In this document: positions 46,555 through 56,593 of the stretch, one piece after another
How the letters are laid out: every line of letters begins with the position of its first letter
Position numbering within the stretch: the first letter of the stretch is position 1
From: Angomonas deanei
Taxonomy: Eukaryota; Euglenozoa; Kinetoplastea; Trypanosomatida; Trypanosomatidae
DNA length: 64,000 nucleotides
Direction: 5' to 3'
Assembly: GCA_903995115.1 (NCBI GenBank)
Contig: LR877166.1
Location: 62,001-126,000, forward strand
Position numbers and translations under genes: made by a program
The notes under the pieces: model-generated
What the model was told of the DNA's origin: nothing
The model's input: the letters and a program-made list of their open reading frames with translations, nothing else
The model's database searches: none

Positions 46555-48592
46555 CTACAACTTGGACAGATCAGTGGAGGAGTCCACCTTGTGGATGCCA
46601 GTCGAGCGTAGCACATACCCCCGGATCAGATCCTCGTCAGCAAACCCGCAGCCGGGTTTATAACGGTCGGCTGGTATGCATTCTGCCGTCCAGTGGAGGC
46701 CGCGAATCTCGACGTCACGGATCACCAGGGGGGCGCTATCGGCTGAACTGGGTCCAGTGATCTTCAAGGCACCGTCGAGGGTGAGACTCTCCACTCGTAC
46801 CTTACCCTCAAGGACTAACGTACTCTTTGCCGTTAGCTTCACTTTTTCCGGTGTCGGGAAGACCTGCGACTGAAGGTGGGAGAGGGTGTAGTCCCCTTGG
46901 CAAACACTGTTGAGCACAATATTGGGGAAGATGGAGACGGGCAGCGGTTTGCTGTACTCGGAGGAGTAAGGGTAGGTCAGCTCCACAGGCGGGTAGCTGC
47001 CCTCCGGCGGGAGCGGCATGCCGATCGACTGTAGACGGCGGCGCAGCAAGGCGTAATACTTTCCTTCCCCGCTAGCGGCGCCGTACGTCTCCTCCCCTTT
47101 TTCATTCTTGGCAAATACATCCTTGACATTGTTCTTTACCGGTTGGAACGTAAACCGATCAAACACCGTGACGCCAATTATATCTCGGGGGGTATTCTGT
47201 TCTTCCGCCGTGCTCTCCATGCAAAGGGCCAAGTCCTGCATTAAACTCTCAATGCGTGCCGGACTCTTAAAGACGAGTTGACCGTCCTTGTTCTTTGCGT
47301 ACTTGGGGTTGATGAACTCGGGTACCATGCCTTTCGAGGACTGCAGCGCCCGTCGGTAGGCATCAAAATGGAACAAAAGGGTGTTACTATTGCCTGGAAA
47401 GGGAGAAACGCCTTTTTTACTACTCTCCGACGAGTGCAATAACTGGTAGAGGGCCGAGTTCTTATCGTTTTGTGCATTTTTCACGGCGTCTTCGTAAATG
47501 TTATACTCCACTGGTGCCGTCCGCCACACTGTTGCACCCGCCGCGTTGGTGTCCTTGACGCGGCACACTACCCCCACGGCCTCTCCCTCCTCTCGCTCGA
47601 TACAGGTAAAGTTCATCGCAAGGTTTTCCTCTTCGCTGATGGCGAGGGTGATGGGCGCCGTCCACGGGGCAATCGCGTTGGTGTCTTGAAAAAAGAGAAT
47701 ATAGCGTGTTTGAAAAGTGTCGGCCAACACGTCCAGGAGTGGTTTACTTTCCTCTCCTTCTGCGGCGGGGTACTTGGCATTGTAGATTAAGGAATGCACA
47801 TCCCCGTGTCCGTGCGGCTTTCGTGGCAGCTTGTACGTCACGGTACCGTCTGGGCCTTCTTCCTGCGTGATAGCCAGGTGGGCGTCCTGGTCAGCAAAGC
47901 AGAACACCTGTTCCTGCTTCAACAATAGAATGTGCTGCAGTTGAATAAGCCCAGCGGTCCTCAACGTCGCAATAAGGGCCTCCGTCTTGGCATGCGTGTC
48001 ATTGGAGGTCATGATGATCAGCGGTACATTACCGGAGCCCTCCTCCTTGGTGATCTGTTGAATCCACTGACAGTAATGCAACAGGTAGCAGTGTGCGGAG
48101 GGCTGTCCTGGCGGGCTGCGCCTCGCCTCATCGGTGGTCGTCTCCACTGGTAAACTCAATTTGATATCCGGATAGCCCAACCGCTCGCCAAGACCACCCG
48201 CCACTAGCACAAAGGCACACCGTGCCAGTAACGCCGTCCCTAGCGTTTCCATCCGTCGAAGGGTTTCCTTTTCCTCCTCGCTGGGGTACAAGGTCGGTGC
48301 CCGGACACACACGGAGGGGACATCCAAGTCAGGGAGTGAAGCGGTTTTGGCATCTTTGGAGAGAAGTCGCTGCCCTGTCTGAATATACTGTTCCACGCCA
48401 CCTTCGTAAAAGTTTGCAAAGGTGTGCAACTCTTCCAGTACACGACGTTGACTGTCGGTGTAGGATGCCTTGCCGTCCGTTACCTCCGCGACGGAGGGCC
48501 AACCTTGGAAGAGGTGGGACTGGTGATACGGCGCGTTGCTTAACTTCTCACGCAGGGCGTTGAGGAGCGTCCAGTGTTGGGGTGCCAGACAT
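46555..48592 (-). CDS. USP: UDP-sugar pyrophosphorylase with C-terminal SKL
   Basis: Makes UDP-sugars from sugar-1-phosphates and UTP, as described for Leishmania and plant USP. The large frame has the nucleotide-binding loop LVAGGLGERLGYPDIKLSLP, the KPHGHGDVHSLIYNA segment, FFQDTNAIAPWTAPITLAIS, VPEFINPKYA, PARIESLMQDLALCMES and the C-terminal left-handed helix (VFPTPEKVKL, STLVLEGKVRVESL). It is open upstream to 48588, matching the family's N-terminus (LLNALREKLSNAPYHQSHLF), but has no ATG. The only nearby ATG (48592) is one base out of register, so a +1 move is needed within the first ~10 codons. The protein ends DLSKL before TAG, a canonical PTS1, predicting glycosomal import. Confidence 0.92.
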
Positions 48593-48842
48593 GGTCGGTT
48601 ATGGTAGTTTTTTTGATAATCGATAAATCGTTAATATGTTTTGATGTTATGTGAACTTTTCGAAAGAAAAAAAAAAAAAAGAGCAACAGAAAAATAGAAA
48701 GGCCGTAGAGTCAGCGATGTGAAAGACAAGCAAATGGGCGACAAGAAAATAAACAGTGTTCTTGTTTGTTTCGTTTTGCTATTCGTTAACACTATAGTAG
48801 TCCGCCGTCGTTCGCTATTCTCTTTTTTTCTATTATTCTTCT

Positions 48843-51800
48843 TTAATCCATCTCGATGCCGTAAGTCTCCAAGTAGGGACTATGATTGGCCTCGTAGAGC
48901 GGTGGGGACGGTGGCATCTTCCCGCTGTAAATCGTCGTACAACGGGACTCCACAAAGGGAAAAGAGCAGAAGTAGCATTTCTTATTTTTTGAAAAATTCA
49001 AGGACAAGCAGTCACAGCACTGCCAGTCGGCGAAGATGCGTATGACCGTGTTGCGCGACAGTCCGCTACCGTTCTGGTGAAACTGTGTCGCAAAGCCTAA
49101 ACCGTAACTACACACTAAGCTCGCCAGAAAGATGGATACAATCTGGCACGGCAGCAAATACAGGTCCACCACGGTCGCGAAGGAAATGGGAACGACGCGA
49201 TACGCTAGAAAGATCGACACAAAGAGCACCACCCCGGCGAGCGCTATGTGAAAATGTGCAAAGTTGGGGGCGTTACTATCATTGCCGTTGGTTTCCTCAT
49301 TCTTACCTTTTTTGTTGTTGTTATTATTCTGGTTGTTGTTTTGGGGTGCATCATTTGCACGACCTTTGGTGTTGCCCCGTCCGTAGAAACGACGGCGACG
49401 TTGGGCCCTAAATTTCAGCCCATTCGGCAGTGTCGTTAAATTATTGATGGGAACGTTAAATGCATACGTGCGTGGGCGCGCCGCCTCCGGGGATACTTCC
49501 TCCAGCGTGGAGAGTTGAATGACACTCGTGTCGATGGTATTCCCTTCTTTTTGTGTGCGTGCCAAGGTAGACATCACGGACGCGTGATGAGGATTGGAGT
49601 CTGTCAGCAATCGAAAGCCGACGCCTTTTACACGAAACACATGTTCGCTATTTTTAGTGTGCCGTTCTCCCTTTTCTTGTTCTTGCCCTTCCGCCTCGAT
49701 CATGGCCTGAATCTTTGCCGATAGGGCACCACTTTGATAGACAAAATGATAATTGCGGTTGGTTTGTCGTCGTCTTTCGTCCTCGGTAAACAAACTTTCC
49801 TTTTCGTGTACCAATGCCTTCAAGACGGAAAGACTCGCCAGTGGGGTCATCACCGTCGACAGGTGATCTTTTCCAAAAGAGGCAGAGTAGTCCACCAGCC
49901 ACGACTTGGCAAAGGTCTCCTGCAATACCGTCTCGGTGGGGTGTAGCATCGTCTCTCGCAAACACGATGGGACTAGTTTGGCGCTGGTGGGCGGTAGAAT
50001 ACACAAGAGCTGGGTGACGGTGTCCGGTGCCTCCTGCTCCAGCGCGGCCGGTGGGACCGCAGCCTGCAGGGAGGCAGCTCCTCCAGCTTTGGCCGCTTCC
50101 TCCTCCAGGTACAGGTGCATATCCCAACAAAACGGGGCGTGGAAGAAAGGATACTGCCAGGACCAACTCACCTGCTGGGAGGTTTTACTATAATAACTCC
50201 ACACAAATCGTAGTCCCTGTACGTAGCTGAAACAACTGTCTCGAATGTGGTCGGGTTTAATGGAGGTGGATTGGTAATAGGGCTGACGCCACACTTGCTC
50301 ATCTCGAGAGGAAGGGAAGGGCAACATGCTCTCTGCTGGGGTGAGATCGTTACTCTTGATGCAGTGCTGACGAAAGTGAAGGGCCTCCACCTCCGCAAAA
50401 CCTTTCATCAACCGTGATAGCTGCGTGAGATGGATGTCGTGATCCCCCGCGGTGAGATAGCCATACGGTAACACATCACGAACGTACACTTCAAAAATAG
50501 AATCCATCACACTCTCCCCACAGAACGCCGCCGGGGTGCGAGGGAGGAAGTCGTTCCCCATGATCATCCCCAGCACGATGAAATCATCCACGAGCTTGGA
50601 ATTGCAGGAGGAGGTGCAGGGGTGGAACTCACTGTAGATTTGAGAGAAGCGGAGGGAATCGGGGGCATAAAAACGATACCCGTTAGAGGCGGTAATGTCC
50701 TTAATAAAGGATTTGTCCTTCAACGCAAACTCCTTTGCCAGACACAGCTGGTACACCTCTGACACCACACTCGCCCCTACCACGTCAATGTCGTAATACT
50801 GGTAGGAGACGTTTTTGGCAATGCGGTAGAGGGCCGCGCTGTGGCCGGCGCCGTCGTTGAGCGCGGTTTCGTCGACCCCCACCGCCTCTTCGTCCTCGTC
50901 CTCCACTGGTACGTCGGACTTTCCATCCTCCTCCTCTGCCTCTTCGTCGTCAGCGCTGTCTTCACCAGCGGGGATCTTCTTCTTGCCTCTCTTGAGCAAC
51001 GACAGCGGGGAGTCACGGGAGTTGTCGCGCAGGATAATAACTTTGGGAATGTGAAGGGATAGGGCTAGAAAGATGAGATCGGCATCCAACCCAGCGAGCA
51101 CGTGCGCCCCGTGACCGTTGAATCCACTGAAGCACGACTGGGTACGAAGGAAGTCAATCAACTTGTGTTCACCTTCACCAGGCACGTTACTGTCAGAGAA
51201 GATGACCGTCACTTTCTTCTACACGGACTCGTCGCCGTCGGTGCTTTCTTCCTCCTCCGCGGTGAGTTTACTTTGAATAAAATTGTGAACCGCCTCCGCC
51301 ACCATCTCCATGAAAGACGTCCCTGGCGAAAGACAGTTGCTGTCGAATGCGTTGGGGTCTTTTTTCATTTTCTCTACTTTGGCGTGTGCCATGTAAGGGG
51401 CGACATGATTGGACTCTAGCAAGTCGTCTGCGTTGGGGAGTAGTGCGTCGAACGGCGTGCTATCCTTCTCCGCACCGCCCTGATACAGTGCGTCCCCCTC
51501 CAGAGCAGACTTTACCTCCTCCAGGGCCGCCTCGGCCTGCACCTTTTCCTCCGTCGTGAACTCCTTTTCGATACTGCGCACCACGGTATTGCCGTCTTGT
51601 CCTGCCTCGGTCGCTGGCTTGCCTTGGGGGATCGCCGCCGACATATATCGACGTGCTCGCTGCTGGTTCATCTTTGCCCGGGGCGCCACGCCGTCAATCG
51701 CAATATAAATGACCTGCTGTGGACGCGTCGTCACCACGAGCGTTTCCACCGACAGGCAAATATCCAGCAGCTTCTCGTGGTCGGGCCGCAAGGCGACGCT

Positions 51801-51941
51801 GGGGTCCTCCTCGTCGTGGCAGCAGGGGTGGATGAGACCGTTGAGGTCAATGTACAGTCCATGCACATCCCCGTCGATCGAGTCCACGACCATGTCGGGG
51901 TACTTTTTGGTGAGCCACGCGGCAAACTTTGGAACACCCAT
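48843..51941 (-). CDS. XRN-type 5'-3' exoribonuclease with two TM helices and RanBP2 zinc finger
   Basis: ATG at 51941 (MGVPKFAAWLTKKYPD). Family active-site segments in order are DLNGLIHPC, IYIAIDGVAPRAKMNQQRARRY, NCLSPGTSFM, PGEGEHKLIDFLR, LDADLIFLAL and MIMGNDFLPRTP. An in-frame TAG at 51221-51219 interrupts the frame between the last two catalytic groups, and the same frame continues cleanly (KKVTVIFSDSNVPGEGEHK) to 48843. The C-terminal third is unusual: after an Asn/Lys-rich linker come two hydrophobic helices (ALAGVVLFVSIFLAY and LLPCQIVSIFLASLVCSYG). A zinc finger follows, W-x-C-x2-C-x3-N-x6-C-x2-C, the exact RanBP2 pattern. Trypanosomes have four XRNs (A-D); I cannot say which this matches. 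It is probably tethered to a membrane with the finger binding RNA or protein. Confidence 0.88.
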
Positions 51942-52381
51942 TTATAGTGGATAAAGGGGTAAGTTTACTTTTTTTATTTTGTTTTTTACTATTTACAAGT
52001 ATACACTTGGAATTCCTTTCATTTGTTTGTGTAACGAAATAGAGGAAGAGAAGTTGCTGATTGTTGTTTATCGTATTCGTTATAATTGAACGTTAGAAAC
52101 AAAAATAGTTCATTACTTTCTTTTTGAAGTACAATTATAATTTAAAAACAGTACCGCGTGTGAATTTGAAATGATAAAAGTGTTCCAACGGATAAATTCA
52201 ACAAAAAAGGAGTCAAAATGATTGTGTGAATGTACAATTGAAAAACGTAAAAAAAAAACTCTAACAGTTACGATTATGGATTTTGTTATTATTATTATTT
52301 TTTGTGCGCTTTTCACTCCATAAAAATTTAAAAAAAAAAAACGATGAATTAATAAAAATAAAAAAAAATTGAGCGGCGCTC
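51942..52381. other. AT-rich spacer between CEP164 and XRN genes
   Basis: 440 bases, very AT-rich with short A, T and TTA repeats. The 67-codon minus ORF at 52113-52316 is low complexity. The region should contain the 3' UTR of CEP164... and, nearer 51942, the leader of XRN with T-rich tracts in the sense strand. No other element seen. Confidence 0.45.
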
Positions 52382-55300
52382 TTATTGGTCTTGCAGCCAG
52401 GAACTAATATCCTTCAAGTGCTGATTGATATTGTCTGCATTATTGGGCTTGGCAACGTATTCCTCTTTTTTGGCAGACACAGCACTAGTAGGGGCTGCAT
52501 CGCTCCGCTTTTCTATCGGTGGGTTTTCATTTGTGGTCTTGGACGGTTTCCGTTCCGAGGAGCCCTCCTGGGTAGACCGCCGTCGCTCCTTTTCCTCCCT
52601 GGCGTGGTGGCTCGTCTGCTTGGCTGGGGAAGAGAGGGAGGTCCGTCTGCTGTCGGGGGAGTGGTGAAAGTGGAGCGCCCGTGCGTGCTCCTTACTCGGT
52701 TGTCGCTTGGCGCTCGACGCCTTTCGCTGATCCACACTCCGTCGGTCGGGGTGGGGCTGACTCTCTACCAGAAAAGACTTCCGCATCACCTTTTCTAAGG
52801 TTTCTGTGCGCTCCAGCAGCTGGTGCAGCAGACTTGTCACGGCGGCCGCATTGGGGTCATTGCTGTTCTGGAGGGTAGAAGAAAGGAGTAGTTGTGCCTC
52901 ATAGCGCATCTCCTCTCCTTTCAGCACCTGTGCCGCCTCCTTGACGGCGGTGACCTCTTTGTTCAGTTCCCGTGCCATCGTCTCGAGTTGCTCCTTTACC
53001 AGCTTGAGCTGGGCTGCCCGCGTCACATCCTGAGAGGCCTTGCAGGCTCGCATGTCCGCCTTCCACTCCGCCCTCATGGACTCCATGCTGGTTTGCTTCT
53101 CTTTGAGTGCCGTCTTTCGTTGGTGTAGCGCGTCTCGCACGTTTTGCAATCGTTGCTCCAACGCATAGTCCCGCTGCACCCCACTTGGGTTCGTCGTCGG
53201 GTACCCCGCTTGGTCGAAGGAGGGTGGCATGAAGCTGGTGTTGGCAAACAGTTCCGCCGTCGGGATGGAGGACGTATTCAGGGAGAGGTTGTGCTGGTTT
53301 TGAAAGTGTGGCATCGGTGAGGCATACAGGGAGTCTGCCGGTGGACCCCCACGGTCGGATGGGCGACGCTGAAAACAGTAAACTGTTATTGTTCGCTTGC
53401 GACTGCGACTGACACTGGGGAGAAGTGAAGCGCTCTGTGGACATGGTGCGTGCGGGGAAGAAGTTATTGTTGGCGGTCGTGTTGTGACTTTGAGGAAAGA
53501 CGGGAGGTCGCTCCCCCAGCGTGCCGACACTCATCGCCGGAGGTCGCTTCATTCCCAGCCGACTATCTTCATTCGTATTATGATTGGCGCTCTGCATGTA
53601 CTGAATATAATCCACTGATGCCGCCCGCGTATTCTGATTCGTGTTCTCCATTTCTTTTTGGGACTTTTTTAACAACTCCTCGTAGCGATTGATTTCGTTC
53701 TGAATCGACCGTTTCAGTGTGGAGAGTCGATCCTTCCACTGGACGTGCAGCTCCCCTTCCTCCGCGGCGGCCTTGGCGGGTGAAATACTATCAATAGAGC
53801 TCGCGACGAAGGAACTATGATGCGCCTTCTTCTTCTTTTCCTTTTTTCGGGGAGCGGCCTTGAGCGGTGTCTGTCGCTGGGAGTTCGGTGGTGGCACCAA
53901 CGGAATCGGCTTCAGCAGCTTTTGCTCTTCCTCCTTGATTTGTTGCTTCACCGCCTCTAACTGCTTTGCCGCCTCACTCTTCTCCTTCTCAATCGACTCC
54001 TGAATCGACTTCCGTCGGCTCACTAATTTCGGATCAGGGGAATTGTTCACGCCACTGAAACTAGGGGTGTTGTTGTTATTATTGGTGGTGCTGCTGGCAA
54101 AGGTACTGCCCGGGGAGGTGGGTGGGGTGAGCGAGCGGATAGACTCCTCGCGGTGTCGGTCAATACTGTCACGGGTGGCCTTCAGTCGGGAGTTGTAGTA
54201 CGTCTCTTTCAGTGTCTCCAGCTCCTTGGTGTACTTCTTTTCCAGCTCCGCCAGTTCCTTCTGTTCTAGCTCGACGTACTGCTGTCGGAGCTCCTTCAGC
54301 TTCTTGTCAATGATTCGATTCTTCTCCTCCTCGGAGGGCTGCTCCACTTCCGGAATGTCCCCCAGCACACTCATGAGCTTGGGCACCTCCTCCAGCTGCG
54401 GCAGCTCCTGGGAAGGGGCGGGGTTACGCTGCAGCCACACCCGCTTTCGCTCCGTCACTTCCTTGGTGAACTGCTGTAACCGGCGTACATCGGCCTTCCC
54501 CTTTTCATCCAGCTTCTTCTTATGGTCGTCCCGGATCTGTTTGACGGCCATCTCGTGTTTGGCCTCTAGCTGTTTTAACGACAGAATGTACGTCGTCATC
54601 TCCGCCTCCTTCGCCTTGAGCTCTTGGGTGGCGAAGACAATGGGGTCTACTTCGACGGCGGCAGACCGCCCACTACCATTCAAACTATTTTCGTCAAAAC
54701 TGCCATTAATATTACTGTTGTTATTATTGAGGCTGTTGACTTTCCCGCTAGGGGTGAGGTTGAGGTCCAGCGGGGTGATGCGCGGGGTGACGGACTGGCT
54801 GAGTGGGACACCGCGGCGGTGGGCCAAGAGGGCGTCGGTCTGCTGATTGAAAATGCGTTTCGCCTCCTCCACCTGCTTTTTTAACTTTTCCTCCTCCATC
54901 TCGAGCTTCTTCTTTTCCTCTGCCGTCAGGGTGACCTTGGTGGGGGTGCTCTGGGCGGTTTGGGTCTTTGGTTTACCCTGAGACGCGATGCTGTCCTGCA
55001 GTTTCTTTTCCTTCTCAGTGTACTGGGTAAGAGTGGTTTGGATCAAGTCCTTGTACTTTTTCTTGGCCGCCTCGACCTCCTTGTCTGCAGCCTCTTTGGC
55101 CTTCTTCACTGCCGCGTCATCGACGGCAGGGGTGGCATTGCCCGACAAGCGTTTCTTCAGTTGGGCAACCTCGTCCTCCATCTTTTTTAGTTCCTTCTTG
55201 TGCGCTTCATCGAGTTCCTTTAACCGTTCATTCTTTTTCCCTTCCGCCTCGTCCACTTTCCGCTTTTCATCCGCGGCAATAGTTTTTTGAAACTCCTCCA

Positions 55301-56418
55301 ACTCTTTTTGTAATTTTTTCTCCATATCTTTCATTTCCTTCTCCAAATCTCCCAGTCGCTCCTCTTTCACCGCCTCCACCTTTTTTCTATTTTCCTCCTC
55401 GAGGGTTTTCTTCACCTCGTCGGCCGACTTGGTGCGCAGGAGCTGATACTTCTTTTGTTTCTCCTGCAGTTCCGTTTCTAGCGCCTTGACCTTTCGCCGT
55501 CTCTTCCGCGATTCGTGTTTTCCACGTGGCCTCCATACGGGCGGCCTCCTCCGCCGCCGCCTCGCCGCTCTGCAACTTCTTTTTGTACAGTTCCCACGCG
55601 TCGTTGGTCTGGGCGCGCTTCTCCTTCACCTCGTTCTCTAGGCGGGACCGCTCCTCCGTCAGTCGTCGCTCCAGTTCGATGGTGTGCTGACGCTTCTCTG
55701 CCGCGAGCTCCTCCATGATACGGCGCCGGGTGCGCTCCTCCTTGTCCTTCATGGTGGTGACCGGCGTAGTGGGGGAAGCGCTGGAGAAGGGGAGGCCGCC
55801 GCCGCCAGTGAAAGGGGCTGCGAGGCCGAGGCTACTGGGCATAGCGCTCTCCCCTCCAGTCAGGGAACCTAGCCGGCCCTGAGGTCCTGGCGGTAGGGCA
55901 CTGCCTCGTCGGGAAGTGGAGCTGAGGAGCGCCTCGGAAAGCGCTTTCGTCGTGCCCGACTTGACCACGGGACTCGTCGCCACCGCGCTGTTTGTGCGCG
56001 ACCGCTCCGGGTTGTTTTCATTCGCGTTATTACTATTCATACTAGTATCGCCACTCTGTCGCCGCTTGCTACCACCGTTTTTGTGTCGTTTCCGCTCCTC
56101 AATCACTTTTTGCTTGTACACGTCATCCATTGGGTGATCCCACAGCGACTCCCCGCTGACAAAGTTGAAATAATAGATTTCATCGTCGTTGGTTTGGCAG
56201 GCGCGCCACTCGTCTGGTAGCGGACAGCGGAGTCCTTCTTTCGCAATCGGTAACAAGTACGGTTCTCGGTCGACGTCGATGCCAATGTACTCCGCGTAGT
56301 CCCGAAGCTCCTCCTCGGTGGGATTATAATTAGGATCGTAGTTTTGGGCTAAAATGGTGGAGACGGTGCCGTCCTCACCTTGAAAGGTTTCGCCAGGCTG
56401 CGGAACCGCCGACGTCAT
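52382..56418 (-). CDS. CEP164: CEP164 homologue, transition-fibre protein, two +1 frame breaks
   Basis: I chose the ATG at 56418 (MTSAVPQPGETFQ); the frame above it is leader sequence. Residues 22-100 match the CEP164 N-terminus: YNPTEEELRDYAEYIGID, EPYLLPIAKEGLRCPLPDEW, then a WW domain with W71, IYYFNF at 81-86, W93 and P96. CEP164 builds distal appendages/transition fibres that dock the basal body. The remainder is ~1,250 residues of Lys/Glu-rich coiled coil with Ser/Asn-rich breaks. The frame moves +1 near 55492 (sense GCGAAAGGTC) and again near 53346-53350 (sense GGGGG); each downstream frame continues in matching heptad or Ser-rich style. A T13-AG acceptor lies 18 bases upstream of the ATG. 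T. brucei has several CEP164 paralogues. Confidence 0.9.
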
Positions 56419-56435
56419 GAACGGGGAACAAAAAT

Positions 56436-56450
56436 CTAAAAAAAAAAAAA
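56436..56450 (-). promoter_or_regulatory. Trans-splice acceptor of CEP164
   Basis: Sense strand T13 immediately followed by AG (56437-56436), 18 bases ahead of the chosen ATG. This also argues against the longer upstream open frame. Confidence 0.6.
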
Positions 56451-56593
56451 GTAATGCTACTGTTGGTGTGAATAATGGATAGAGGAAGAGAAAATATTTT
56501 TTTGTGGAGAAGATGAAGTCGAGCAGCACAAAACTAAACAAAAAAGGATGATTCATACATATACAAACAACATTAATAATAGTTTGTATGTGA

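Noticed and set aside
51219-51221. TAG reassigned to a sense codon, as in Blastocrithidia
   Set aside because: SDA1 and USP end at TAG exactly where family alignments end, and only one internal TAG was found, so reassignment is not supported.
52113-52316. 67-codon minus ORF in the XRN-CEP164 spacer
   Set aside because: Ile/Phe/Ser-rich translation of AT-rich spacer with no supporting site.
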